Source: Flavobacterium pisciphilum
GTDB lineage: Bacteria > Bacteroidota > Bacteroidia > Flavobacteriales > Flavobacteriaceae
DNA length: 64,000 bases
Assembly: GCF_020905345.1 (NCBI RefSeq)
Contig: NZ_JAJJMO010000001.1
Coordinates: 4,650,001 to 4,714,000 of the forward strand
Direction of reading: 5' to 3'
Shown here piece by piece: positions 36,721-46,134 of the stretch. Position numbers and translations under genes: made by a program. The notes under the pieces were generated by a model. The model saw only the letters and a program-made list of their open reading frames with translations, did not search any database and was not told the DNA's origin. The stretch's first letter is position 1; every line of letters begins with the position of its first letter.

Positions 36721-37165
36721 TTACAGTGTTCAGTCTTAGTATTCAGTTAGCAGTCACGGTTTACAGTATTGAGTCTCAGTTTACAGTAATTTGTATAGAT
36801 AAAACCCTGCATCCTTTGCGGTTAGTTTTCAGTGTTTAGTGTCAGTTTGTAGTAATTAGTATAGATGAAACCTTGCGTTCTTTGCGGTTAATTTTCAGTG
36901 CCAGTAATTAGTATAAAGTCTCAGTTTACAGTAATCAGTATAGATAAAACCCTGCGTCCTTTGCGGTTAGTTTTCAGTGTTTAGTGTCAGTTTGTAGTAA
37001 TCAGTACAGATAAAACCTTGCGTTCTTTGCGGTTAATTTTTAGTGCCAGTAATTAGTATAAAGTCTCAGTTTACAGTAATCAGTATAGATAAAAATCCTG
37101 CGTCCTTTGCGGTTAATTCTCAGTAATCAGTATAGGGAAAACTTTGCGTTCTTTACGGTTAAGCC
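36721..37165. repeat. Tandem array with a 145-bp period
   Basis: TTACAGTAAT begins at 36781, 36926 and 37071, an exact 145-base step, with the sequence between largely repeated. Two full units and a shortened third are present. Each unit holds two related sub-units of 66 and 79 bases built around AGTAATCAGTATAGATAAAACC, GCGTCCTTTGCGGTTA and TTTTCAGTG. The array lies in the ~715-base gap between a lipoprotein gene and a DUF937 gene. No ORF runs through it. Confidence 0.85.
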
Positions 37166-37237
37166 TGAAACGTTGAGCCTCAAAACAAAAAAAGCCATTT
37201 ACATTTAAGTAAACAGCTTTGTGTTATTTTTAATCCT

Positions 37238-37285
37238 AAAACTGTGAAGTCTTAGTGCCTAAGAACCTCAGTAACCTAGAGCTTT
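37238..37285. repeat. CTTAG-type dispersed repeat, copy 4
   Basis: CTTAGTGCCTAAGAACCTCAG then TAACCTAGAGCTTT, directly downstream of the DUF937 gene; related to the copies at 13.9 and 26.6 kb. Confidence 0.5.
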
Positions 37286-37291
37286 AAAGTG

Positions 37292-37849
37292 TTATTTTCC
37301 GAATAGTTTACCTAATAAACCACCTAAACCACCGCTTTTAGTTGCTGCCATTGCATCACTAATATCTACTTTTCCATCTCCATTTTGGTCTAAACCAAAT
37401 TGAGTTCCGTATTTAGAGATTGCATCCATAATTCCTGAAGCTTGTCCGCCATCACCAGAAATTGCATTAATAATATCTGAAATCTGAAAACTACTATCAC
37501 CAGAGTCTTTTGCTTTCCCTATAAGTGAACCTAGAATTTGTGGAATCATATTACTAGCAACACCGCTTGATGCTTCTGTGCTTAATCCAAATTTTTCACC
37601 AAGATTTCCTGTAAGCTGTTGTGTTAATTGTTGCACAACAGGATTTGAACTATCAATAGGAGAATTTCCTTGAAATAGACCTGCAAGTTGTTCTACACCA
37701 CCTTCAGATGCTATTTTTTGTAACCCTGAAAGGATAGAGCTACTTGTTTCATTCAGTACTGCTTCATTTTGTTCATTTGGTATAGCAGCGTTGTTTACAA
37801 CAGAGCTACCTCCGTACTGTTGTACTAATTGTGTTAATTGCTCAAACAT
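37292..37849 (-). CDS. DUF937-type protein with an EF-hand-like loop
   Basis: From the ATG at 37849 (an ATG at 37876 adds nine residues) the protein has 185 residues. It is rich in Gly, Gln and Ser with helical repeats, typical of DUF937 proteins (MIPQILGSLIGKAKDSG). Near the C-terminus the loop DQNGDGKVDISD has the 12-residue spacing of a calcium-binding EF-hand, followed by a glycine-rich tail (GLGGLLGKLFGK). No signal peptide. The role is unknown. It lies 74 bases downstream of serA on the same strand, so it may be read through from it. Confidence 0.8.
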   Translation of the reverse strand: MFEQLTQLVQQYGGSSVVNNAAIPNEQNEAVLNETSSSILSGLQKIASEGGVEQLAGLFQGNSPIDSSNPVVQQLTQQLTGNLGEKFGLSTEASSGVASNMIPQILGSLIGKAKDSGDSSFQISDIINAISGDGGQASGIMDAISKYGTQFGLDQNGDGKVDISDAMAATKSGGLGGLLGKLFGK

Positions 37850-37950
37850 GAATTTAGGATTTAGATTAGAACTCAAATTTAATAAAAAAAATAAAGGGAT
37901 TTATTAAACGGTGTTAATAAATCCCTTTCAAGTAATTTAATTATAATTGA

Positions 37951-38901
37951 TTAGCTTAACAAATTAATAATTTGTTGTGCTAATTCAGTACCAATTCTGT
38001 CTTGTGCTTCTCCAGTTGCTGCACCAATATGTGGAGTCAAAGAGATTTTATTATGCATTAAAATAGCCATTTCTGGTTTTGGTTCGCTTTCAAAAACATC
38101 TAATCCTGCAAAAGATACTTTTCCAGAATCTAATGCTTTTACCAATGCAACCTCATCGATAACACCACCACGAGCACAGTTTACAATACCTACACCATCT
38201 TTCATGATTGCTAATTCTTTCTCACCGATGATATAACCATCTTGAGCAGGAACGTGTAAAGTAATGAAATCAGCTTCTTTAAATAAAGACTCTAATGATT
38301 GTGAAACGATAGAAGTGGTTATTGATTGTCCATCAAAGAATTCAACTTTAATATCTACTTTCGGAATAAAACTATCTGCAGCGATAACTTTCATTCCTAA
38401 TCCTAATGCCATTTTTGCAGTAGCTTGACCAATACGACCAATACCAACAATACCAAGAGTTTTCCCTCTTAATTCAGTACCATTAGCATAAGCTTTTTTC
38501 AAACCATCAAAGTTAGTATCTCCTTCTAAAGGCATATTTCTGTTTGAATCGTGTAAAAAACGAACTCCATTAAATAAGTGTCCAAAAACTAATTCAGCCA
38601 CAGATTCAGATGATGAAGCAGGAGTATTGATTACATGAATTCCTTTGCTTTTTGCATAGTCAACATCAATGTTGTCCATACCAACACCACCACGACCAAT
38701 AATTTTTAATCCTGGGCAAGCATCGATAATATCTTTACGTACTTTGGTAGCACTACGCACCAAAACTACATCTACATTATTTTCATTTACAAAATTAGCA
38801 ACTTGTTCTTGTGCTACTTTTGTAGTTATAACTTCAAATCCACCTTTTTCTAAAGCCAGAATTCCACTTTTAGAAATTCCATCATTTGCTAATACTTTCA
38901 T
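37951..38901 (-). CDS. serA: D-2-hydroxyacid dehydrogenase, probable phosphoglycerate dehydrogenase
   Basis: 316 residues, first step of serine synthesis (3-phosphoglycerate to 3-phosphohydroxypyruvate, NAD). The Rossmann motif GIVGIGRIGQATAK is near residue 150, and catalytic residues appear in CARGGVIDEVAL (Arg), ESEP (Glu) and LTPHIGAAT (His). It lacks the C-terminal ACT domain, so it is the short type. Linkage to serC 231 bases upstream on the same strand supports SerA over other hydroxyacid dehydrogenases. Confidence 0.9.
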   Translation of the reverse strand: MKVLANDGISKSGILALEKGGFEVITTKVAQEQVANFVNENNVDVVLVRSATKVRKDIIDACPGLKIIGRGGVGMDNIDVDYAKSKGIHVINTPASSSESVAELVFGHLFNGVRFLHDSNRNMPLEGDTNFDGLKKAYANGTELRGKTLGIVGIGRIGQATAKMALGLGMKVIAADSFIPKVDIKVEFFDGQSITTSIVSQSLESLFKEADFITLHVPAQDGYIIGEKELAIMKDGVGIVNCARGGVIDEVALVKALDSGKVSFAGLDVFESEPKPEMAILMHNKISLTPHIGAATGEAQDRIGTELAQQIINLLS

Positions 38902-39069
38902 TTCTTTTTTTATTTGTTATTCGGTTATTTCTTTAATCGTTTGGATTGAGTAATAACGTCAATTATATTAATTGTCTTTTTTTTGTTTAGGAGCTATTTT
39001 AGCTATCATTTCAAATGAAGTTCAATGAACTTCTATGAAAAAACAATAAAAAAGGATTCCTTTTTCTAT

Positions 39070-39095
39070 CTGAGCTAAGGCACCTAAGTTTCAAA
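39070..39095. repeat. Weak CTTAG-type repeat, copy 5
   Basis: CTGAGCTAAGGCACCTAAG in the serC-serA gap resembles the other dispersed copies but is short. Confidence 0.3.
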
Positions 39096-39132
39096 TTGAT
39101 GTTTTTAGTAAACTGAAAACGGTTACTAAAAA

Positions 39133-40203
39133 CTAAACTTTACTTTCTAAAGCTTTCATTACATCTACTAATACTTGAACGCTTTCTATTGGCATTGCAT
39201 TGTATATAGATGCTCTGTAACCACCAACTGAGCGGTGACCTGGTAAGCCCGAAATGTTAGCTTCTTTCCACATAGCATCAAATGTTGCTGTGTGATCTGG
39301 ATTGTTTAATAAGAAAGTAACGTTCATGTTAGAACGATCAGCTTCAACTGCTGCACCTTTAAATAAAGGGTTTCTATCAATTTCAGCATAAAGCAAAGCC
39401 GCTTTTGCATCATTTAATTTTTCTACAGCTGCAATTCCGCCCATTTTTTTAATCCATTGTAATGTCAATAATGAGGCATATACAGGGAATACAGGAGGAG
39501 TGTTAAACATACTCTCAGCTTTAATATGTTTGCTATAATCTAGCATACTAGGAATAGCACGTCCGTTTTTACCAAGAACTTCTTCTTTAATAACAACTAG
39601 AGTAGCTCCTGCAGGTCCCATATTTTTTTGAGCCCCAGCGTAAATAATATCAAATTTTGAAAAGTCGATAACACGTGAGAATATATCCGAACTCATGTCG
39701 CAAACCAACGGAACATTTACCGATGGAAACTCTTTCATTTGTGTACCAAAAATGGTGTTGTTACTTGTACAGTGAAAATAATCTGCATCAGCAGGTACCT
39801 CGTAACCTTTTGGGATATGATTGTAATTTTCTTCTTTTGAAGATGCTACTATTACAGTTTCTCCAAAGAACTTTGATTCTTTAATTGCAGCAGTTGCCCA
39901 TGTACCAGAGTCTAGATAAGCAGCTTTTCCGTTTTCTTTCATCAAGTTATACGGAATCATTAAAAATTCTAAACTAGCACCTCCTGCAAGAAAAAGAGCT
40001 TGGTACCCTTTGCCTTCAAGGCCTAGTAATTCGATTACAAGAGCTCTTGCTTCGTCCATAACAGCAACGAAATCTTTACTTCGGTGTGAAATTTCTAAGA
40101 TTGATAACCCGGAATCATTAAAATTTAAAATGGCTTGTGCTGATTTATCAAAAACTTCTTGTGGTAAAATACAAGGTCCTGCGCTGTAGTTGTGTTTTTT
40201 CAT
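39133..40203 (-). CDS. serC: Phosphoserine aminotransferase
   Basis: 356 residues from the ATG at 40203 (an ATG at 40221 adds six). SerC transfers an amino group from glutamate to 3-phosphohydroxypyruvate, the second step of serine synthesis, and also serves pyridoxal phosphate synthesis in some bacteria. It begins HNYSAGPCILP, and the PLP-binding lysine lies in YAGAQKNMGPAGATLVV. The C-terminal GLPGHRSVGGYRASIYNAMP is family-typical. It lies 96 bases behind the acyl-CoA reductase gene on the same strand. Confidence 0.96.
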   Translation of the reverse strand: MKKHNYSAGPCILPQEVFDKSAQAILNFNDSGLSILEISHRSKDFVAVMDEARALVIELLGLEGKGYQALFLAGGASLEFLMIPYNLMKENGKAAYLDSGTWATAAIKESKFFGETVIVASSKEENYNHIPKGYEVPADADYFHCTSNNTIFGTQMKEFPSVNVPLVCDMSSDIFSRVIDFSKFDIIYAGAQKNMGPAGATLVVIKEEVLGKNGRAIPSMLDYSKHIKAESMFNTPPVFPVYASLLTLQWIKKMGGIAAVEKLNDAKAALLYAEIDRNPLFKGAAVEADRSNMNVTFLLNNPDHTATFDAMWKEANISGLPGHRSVGGYRASIYNAMPIESVQVLVDVMKALESKV

Positions 40204-40299
40204 GGTGTAGTTAAGTTCCAATATTTTTTAGAAACGCAAATTTCGGGAATAGGAGTCAAAAAATCGTTAAATTATTCGCAATAATTATGAGATTTTAAC

Positions 40300-41358
40300 T
40301 TATGTTATTAACAAAAACGATATAGTATCTACGTTGTCTGCATAATCCCAGAGCTCAGGTGTCTGCGTTTTTCCAAATGGAATACTTTTTTCTATTAGGT
40401 TATTGCTTACGATACACTGAATTTGCTCGTTTTCAGCTTGTAAACGTTGTTTTAATTCCTCGATATTATCATATTTTTCATAAAAGACACTCGAAATAGG
40501 AGAGGCATGGCTTATATCTTCTTTTAGAGTAAGAAAGCCATTGTCTAGTAATTTAAAATTGCTCATCAAGAAAACGGCTTTATTATAGTCGTAATTGTTA
40601 GCATATTTTTCATAATGAATAACATCCTGATATTCAAAAATAGCTTCAAAAAAAGCATCAAATTTATATCCTTCAGGAACAAAAAATTTAGAAACATTGC
40701 GGCATCCTAAACCAAAATATCTGAAAATATCTTCGCCCAAAGCAACAAGTTGTTCTTTGGTTTCTTTTCCGTTTAATATGGCAACAGAGTTTCTGCTTTT
40801 TCGAATAATTGAAGGTTTATCTTTGAAATAATATTCAAAGTAACGTGCTGTATTATTGCTTCCTGTAGCGATTACAGCATCAAAATTCTCTAATTTTCCT
40901 TCTACAAAAGTAATAGCATTAGTAAAATCAGGATTGATAGCTATAAGGTATTTGGCTATAAATGGAAGTAAGTGCTGATCATTTGAAGAGGTTTTTACAA
41001 GTACATTATGTCCTGTAATTAAAACACATAAAAAATCATGAAACCCAACTAGCGGAATGTTTCCAGCTAATATTAGAGCTATATTTTTAGGCTCTTTAAT
41101 GTTTATATCATACGCCGAAAGCCACTTGTTTATGTTATCTTCTGTCAACGCTTGAGCCCAAGATTGAATAGAAAAATAAACCTGTTCAGGTGTGTACCAA
41201 CCGTTATGTGATTGAGATAAGTCAATCAGTTTTATGAAATCATCAAAAAACAAGTCATTACTTAGAACATTATTGTCTTTTTTACAATCATTTTCCGAAA
41301 ATTGGCTTAAAAACTTGCCTAGTTCTATAAAAGATTGTTTTTTTTCGTTTTGTAACAT
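40300..41358 (-). CDS. LuxC-like acyl-CoA reductase
   Basis: 352 residues. The family reduces acyl-CoA or acyl groups to aldehydes with NADPH and includes LuxC of luminous bacteria. Visible features are IALILAGNIPLVGFHDFL near residue 95 and the segment RKSRNSVAILNGKE. A cysteine in FGLGCRNVSKFFVPEG near residue 220 probably marks the nucleophile. No luxA/luxB genes are near, so bioluminescence is not implied. It is divergent from a ferredoxin gene, with 131 bases between starts, and upstream of serC. Confidence 0.85.
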   Translation of the reverse strand: MLQNEKKQSFIELGKFLSQFSENDCKKDNNVLSNDLFFDDFIKLIDLSQSHNGWYTPEQVYFSIQSWAQALTEDNINKWLSAYDINIKEPKNIALILAGNIPLVGFHDFLCVLITGHNVLVKTSSNDQHLLPFIAKYLIAINPDFTNAITFVEGKLENFDAVIATGSNNTARYFEYYFKDKPSIIRKSRNSVAILNGKETKEQLVALGEDIFRYFGLGCRNVSKFFVPEGYKFDAFFEAIFEYQDVIHYEKYANNYDYNKAVFLMSNFKLLDNGFLTLKEDISHASPISSVFYEKYDNIEELKQRLQAENEQIQCIVSNNLIEKSIPFGKTQTPELWDYADNVDTISFLLIT

Positions 41359-41489
41359 AAGTAATTTGTATATGAATAGTTTTGATTGTAATTTTGCACA
41401 AAAATAAGCTATATAAGTTATAAGACAAAGCAGAATAAAATCTTATTTATTTCTAAACTTGTAACTTTTAACTCGTAACCAAAAATAAA

Positions 41490-41840
41490 ATGGCAATAAT
41501 TATAACCGACGAATGTATCAATTGTGGTGCTTGTGAACCAGAGTGCCCAAATACAGCAATCTATGAAGGTGCTGATGATTGGAGATACAAAGATGGAACA
41601 AAATTATCTGGAAAGATAATTTTACCAGACGGAACAGAAGTTGATGCAGAAGATGCTCAAACTCCTATTTCTGACGAAGTTTACTATATCGTTCCTGGAA
41701 AATGTACTGAATGCAAAGGGTTTCATGATGAACCTCAATGTGCTGCAGTATGCCCGGTTGATTGTTGCGTACCAGATGATAATCATGTAGAAGATGAAGA
41801 AACCTTGTTGAATAGACAAGCGTTTTTGCATGGCGAATAA
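41490..41840 (+). CDS. Ferredoxin with two 4Fe-4S clusters
   Basis: 116 residues. The first cluster ligands are in [16 protein letters not shown]; the second set is in [18 protein letters not shown] with an extended loop, as in the Fdx/YfhL group. A strand-rich insert of about 35 residues ([16 protein letters not shown] onward) sits between the cluster motifs. It is soluble and cytoplasmic, and carries electrons at low potential. It faces the acyl-CoA reductase gene divergently, which suggests a shared control region and possibly shared function. Confidence 0.93.
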   Translation: MAIIITDECINCGACEPECPNTAIYEGADDWRYKDGTKLSGKIILPDGTEVDAEDAQTPISDEVYYIVPGKCTECKGFHDEPQCAAVCPVDCCVPDDNHVEDEETLLNRQAFLHGE

Positions 41841-41868
41841 AACAACTATTATTTAGAATTTAAAGAAG

Positions 41869-41899
41869 AATCCTGAGCATTGGCTCAGGATTTTTTTTT
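41869..41899 (+). terminator. Terminator after ferredoxin
   Basis: Stem AATCCTGAGC / GCTCAGGATT around ATTG, followed by T(7). Confidence 0.9.
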
Positions 41900-41999
41900 G
41901 CCCATATATTTTTTTCAGTCATGTAGTTGTTGAATACTTTTTTTAGCTAATTTGGTAATACAATTTTTACATTTCATTTGGTAACTTTAATAAGGGCTT

Positions 42000-43163
42000 A
42001 TGAGTAGATTAATATTTGTGTTTTTTATATTGTTTAACGTGAGTGTTTTAGCTCAGAACACAGCGTATTCTATTGTTGTCAAAGATTTAGAAACTCAACT
42101 TCCTATAGATGATGCGACAGTAGTTGTACTTAAAACCAAACAAATTTTATTGAGTAATCAAGACGGAAAAGTAACTTTTATGTTGAATGGAGGTTCTAAT
42201 TTCCAAGTTTCAGAAGCAAATCATGAGACATTAACCGTTCGATGGGCGACTTTAAAAGATAATGAATTTGTGATTTATTTAAAAAACAAGAAGAATAAAT
42301 TAGATGAAATTGTTCTTTCAAAAGAGCCACCAGAAAAAATACTTCATAAAATTGTATCAAATTCAATGAAAAAATTAGCAGTGTCTTGCCGATTAAAGGT
42401 GTATGTAAGAGAATTTTTTATGCTTGACAATAAGTATTCCTATTATAATGATGGACTTGTGAATTTTCAGTTTGCAATAAATCAAAAAGAACCAACAACA
42501 ACATTATTAGTAGAGCAAAATAGATCTTATGGATTGATAGATGCAGATGTAAGTGCTGATTTAAAGGGGTATAATTTGAATAATATTATGGAGAATTATT
42601 ACAGCTTAAATTATTTCGAGCCTATCTTAGATTCAAAAATAAGGAAAGAATATGATTTTATTATAAAAGGACATCCTAGTAATAAAGATTATTATATCAT
42701 GTTTATAAAACCAGTAAATATATCTAAAAAAGCAGTGGATAGTTATGAGATTGTTTACGATCCAGCTAAGAAATTAATAATCGAGTTTATGATTGTTACT
42801 ACTCCTGAAGTAGCTGCTAAAATTGAAGACAAAACAACTGTTGGAGCTAAAAATATAACGAGGTCACTTGTGAAAGTAAATTATAGAGTAGACGGTTTAG
42901 ATTACTACTTATTGAGCTCAAATGAAGAAATTGCTTATGATCTTGTGTTAAAGGATAAGGTTAAAAACATTCAGGTGCGCAATAGTTTTGTAACGACAAA
43001 TTTCAACAAACAAAAGTTTACTCATAGTGAAAGTGATGTTTTTAAAGAGAAAACCCTTTTTAATAAAAAGAATAAGATTTTGACCAATTATTGGGATACT
43101 TCTGGGTTTACAGCTACCGAAGAAGAAAAAATATTAATAGCTGCATTAGATTATAAGATGTAG
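42000..43163 (+). CDS. Secreted protein with carboxypeptidase-regulatory-like domain
   Basis: 387 residues with a signal peptide ending near VLAQ. Residues ~20-90 form a carboxypeptidase-regulatory-like beta-sandwich (SIVVKDLETQLPIDDATVVVLKTK, LLSNQDGKVTFML), a domain often found at the front of outer-membrane proteins. The remainder is a beta-rich region of unknown type, and there is no obvious TonB barrel. It may be an outer-membrane or periplasmic protein. It is transcribed alone, with terminators on both sides. Confidence 0.78.
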   Translation: MSRLIFVFFILFNVSVLAQNTAYSIVVKDLETQLPIDDATVVVLKTKQILLSNQDGKVTFMLNGGSNFQVSEANHETLTVRWATLKDNEFVIYLKNKKNKLDEIVLSKEPPEKILHKIVSNSMKKLAVSCRLKVYVREFFMLDNKYSYYNDGLVNFQFAINQKEPTTTLLVEQNRSYGLIDADVSADLKGYNLNNIMENYYSLNYFEPILDSKIRKEYDFIIKGHPSNKDYYIMFIKPVNISKKAVDSYEIVYDPAKKLIIEFMIVTTPEVAAKIEDKTTVGAKNITRSLVKVNYRVDGLDYYLLSSNEEIAYDLVLKDKVKNIQVRNSFVTTNFNKQKFTHSESDVFKEKTLFNKKNKILTNYWDTSGFTATEEEKILIAALDYKM

Positions 43164-43180
43164 CTTTTAAAAATGAGTAT

Positions 43181-43213
43181 AAAAAAATCCTGAGTATAAC
43201 TCAGGATTTTTTT
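43181..43213. terminator. Bidirectional terminator
   Basis: Stem AAAAAAATCCTGAG / CTCAGGATTTTTTT around TATAA, flanked by A and T runs, between converging genes. Confidence 0.9.
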
Positions 43214-43233
43214 TATTGTAATATATTTTAGAA

Positions 43234-45900
43234 TTAAAAAGTAAATCCAAGTCTAGCATAATAATACGCTCCGCTGAAACCCATTTGTACAGCATCCCAA
43301 TATCCACCAGCTTCGGTATTTCCTTGCTCATCTTGTTTTGTTGGGTAAACATTGAATAAATTGTTACTTCCAACGCTTAGTTTTAATGATTTAGTTAGTT
43401 GGTATCCAATCGTTAAATCAGTTACAACTCTGTCATAATAGGTGTCATCTTCGTCTCCATAGTCAACTAAAACAACTTTACTGAAATGTGTAAAAGCCAA
43501 ACCAGCATCAAATTTTTGTCTAGCATAGTTTAAGTTTAAACCAAATTTATTCTTAGGAGCCGAAGCTAATAAGAATGCTTTTTCGCGTCTTCCAAAAAAA
43601 GTTTCTTCAGGTAAATTGTTGTTTTTTATATTGTCAATTTTCATGCTGTTAATGTTTCCTACTAGAGTAGCGCTAAACAGGGATCCTCCAAATTTTTTCT
43701 TCCATGCAAGTACCAGATCTAATCCAGTTGTTTTAGTGTCTACACCATTTACAAAAAATTGTGCTTCTGCAACCCCAATATTTAATGAAGTAGCATCAAA
43801 GTAGCCAGTAAGTACAATACGGTTTTTGACTTTTATAAAGTACCCATCAACTGTAGCTGTAAAATCACCAAAATTTGCAGTAAATCCTAATGATGCGTTT
43901 ACCGCCTTTTCTTCATTTAATTTCTGAATTCCAAATGCTTTGGTTACAGGGCTATTGTTTGGCGCTAGTAATACCTCAGTAGCACCACTGGCATTGAAAT
44001 TTGTAAAATGTAAATTATAGTAAATCTGTGCCAATGATGGAGCACGGAACCCAGTGCTTATCGATCCTCTAAAATTTATATTTTTGCTTGCTTTTAAGCG
44101 CATTGCAAGTTTACCATTTAGAGTACTTCCGAAATCACTGTAATTTTCAAAACGAACAGCACCACTTATTAAAAATGCATTGGTAATATCTAATTCGGCA
44201 TCAGTATATAGTGATAGGTTGGTACGGCTTTTGTCAACTGTATTTAGAGGGCTATATCCAGGGAAACCTTGTGAACCTCCTGGTCTTGGTATAGTAGGGC
44301 TAGAAGTTGGGTCAGATGGATCGTAATCTGGATTAGGAACAGTAGGAGCGCTTTGAGTTGTAGGGTTAGTTATAGGTCTTCCATTAGTGTCGTAAGTTGC
44401 GTAAGACCCTTCGTCACCTGCAAAAATAGTGAATCTTTCTGTGCGATATTCAGCTCCAAAAGCGATGTTTAATCCGTCAAGTACAGAGTCGTAGTTTTTA
44501 GAAAAATCAAAATTGGTAGTGTTTTGTGTTAGAGTATGGCCACCTGCATCAAATTCAGTAGGGGAAGCTGCTTCAAGTGAAGCGTTAATTGTTCCTTTTA
44601 TGTAGTAATGAAAAAGGTTTTTACCATATGTATTACTAATGTCTATTTTCCAACCACTTGCAGTTTCAGTTCTAAATCCAGCAGCTAATGAGTTGTCGAT
44701 AATATTCGAAGTGATTCTTGGAGTATACCCACCAGGATAAATAGATTCTACAACTCTTTCGCCATCATTTCTAGTAAATGCATAAGCATCTGTATCTCTG
44801 TAGTTTCTTCCTCCGAAAGCATAGAATTCAGTTTTGTCAGATACAGGAACTGCCATATTTGCAAAAAGATTGAAGCTTTGTATTTCGGCATCTCCAAATC
44901 CTTTTCTAAAATCGTATGCAGGGCGTAGTGTTTTGTTTTTATTGATGTATTCAGTAGTGAAATTTGCAAAACCTCCTTTTTCTCCAATTGCAACACCGTA
45001 ATTGGCAGCTACTTTTACAGATCCACCATCAAAAGCTTGGTTCTTTCCGTATGAATTTCCATTTCCGTTTTGATCCAATCTGTAGTTTTTAGTATTTGGA
45101 GTCCCAGGAAGGAAATCACCTTTGGCTTTAGTATTAAAAACGCCATATGTAACCGAACCGTTAAGCTCGTTTATATTATCGTTTAATACAATATTAATAA
45201 CTCCTGCAATAGCATCAGAACCATACTGAGCAGCAGCACCATCTCTTAAAATCTCAATTCTTTTTATAGCCGAAGCAGGAATTGCATTCAAATCCGTTCC
45301 GGTATTTCCACGTCCACGAGTTCCAAATAAATTAACAAGTGAGGATTGATGTCTTCTTTTTCCATTTATTAAAACTAATGTTTGATCAGGACCTAAGCCT
45401 CTTAATGAAGCTGGGTCAACGTGATCGGCACCATCAGATCCAGATTGTTTGTTGGCATTAAAAGATGGTGCTATATATTGTAGTAATTGATTGATTTCCA
45501 GTTTTCCACTTTGAGTAGTAACATCTTTTATATTGATAATGTCAATTGGTACTGCCGAATTAACAACAGTTCGTTTGGTGTTTCTAGAACCAACAATTAC
45601 AACATCTTTTAAAGTTTGTCCGCCATTCTCGTTCATTATAATGTCAATAATGCTGCTTGTAGCATTTTTTTCAGCATTTGTATATCCAACATAACTAAAA
45701 ACTAAGACAGCGCCTTCTTTAACTTTTATTATGTAAGCTCCTTGCATATCGGTAGATACCCCATTGGTAGTTCCTTTCTCTATAATGTTAACTCCAGAAA
45801 GAATTGCTCCAGTATGGTCTTTTACGACGCCGCTGATTTCTTTTTGTGCAAAAAGAAATGTAATATTTAGCATGAATACTAATAGTGTAATCTTTTTCAT
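43234..45900 (-). CDS. TonB-dependent outer membrane receptor
   Basis: 888 residues. A signal peptide of 18 residues is followed by a carboxypeptidase-regulatory-like domain (EISGVVKDHTGAILSGVNII at 20-39), then the plug (residues ~110-220, including GADHVDPASLRGLGPDQTLVLINGKRR and ending AAAQYGSDAIAGVINIVL) and a 22-strand barrel ending YYARLGFTF. It is not SusC-like (no SusD partner follows). It probably imports a siderophore, vitamin or small nutrient powered by TonB-ExbBD. The ligand cannot be read from the sequence. Gene is alone, 233 bases from ychF. Confidence 0.95.
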   Translation of the reverse strand: MKKITLLVFMLNITFLFAQKEISGVVKDHTGAILSGVNIIEKGTTNGVSTDMQGAYIIKVKEGAVLVFSYVGYTNAEKNATSSIIDIIMNENGGQTLKDVVIVGSRNTKRTVVNSAVPIDIINIKDVTTQSGKLEINQLLQYIAPSFNANKQSGSDGADHVDPASLRGLGPDQTLVLINGKRRHQSSLVNLFGTRGRGNTGTDLNAIPASAIKRIEILRDGAAAQYGSDAIAGVINIVLNDNINELNGSVTYGVFNTKAKGDFLPGTPNTKNYRLDQNGNGNSYGKNQAFDGGSVKVAANYGVAIGEKGGFANFTTEYINKNKTLRPAYDFRKGFGDAEIQSFNLFANMAVPVSDKTEFYAFGGRNYRDTDAYAFTRNDGERVVESIYPGGYTPRITSNIIDNSLAAGFRTETASGWKIDISNTYGKNLFHYYIKGTINASLEAASPTEFDAGGHTLTQNTTNFDFSKNYDSVLDGLNIAFGAEYRTERFTIFAGDEGSYATYDTNGRPITNPTTQSAPTVPNPDYDPSDPTSSPTIPRPGGSQGFPGYSPLNTVDKSRTNLSLYTDAELDITNAFLISGAVRFENYSDFGSTLNGKLAMRLKASKNINFRGSISTGFRAPSLAQIYYNLHFTNFNASGATEVLLAPNNSPVTKAFGIQKLNEEKAVNASLGFTANFGDFTATVDGYFIKVKNRIVLTGYFDATSLNIGVAEAQFFVNGVDTKTTGLDLVLAWKKKFGGSLFSATLVGNINSMKIDNIKNNNLPEETFFGRREKAFLLASAPKNKFGLNLNYARQKFDAGLAFTHFSKVVLVDYGDEDDTYYDRVVTDLTIGYQLTKSLKLSVGSNNLFNVYPTKQDEQGNTEAGGYWDAVQMGFSGAYYYARLGFTF

Positions 45901-46134
45901 AATTAATTGAGTTTGGTTTTGCGTTTAGTTAGTTATGTAGTTAAAAGTAATCTTTTTTAACAAAAAATTAATAAAAAGTTTAATTTTTTTTAAGAGATGT
46001 CTTAAAAGTGTATTAATACATAGTTTTTGTTCGGCAACGAAGTTTTAAATCTTATATTTGCAAACTTTTAAAAGCGAGAACATAAATTTCAGCAGAATTG
46101 AATAGCTGCAAATAAAAATAAATAGAAACTACAT

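Noticed and set aside
36721..37165. CRISPR array
   Set aside because: The unit of 145 bases with nested sub-units is far longer than CRISPR repeats, has no constant short repeat with variable spacers, and no cas genes are near.
40300..41358. Bioluminescence luxC gene
   Set aside because: No luxA, luxB, luxD or luxE lies in the neighbourhood; the family is broader than bioluminescence.
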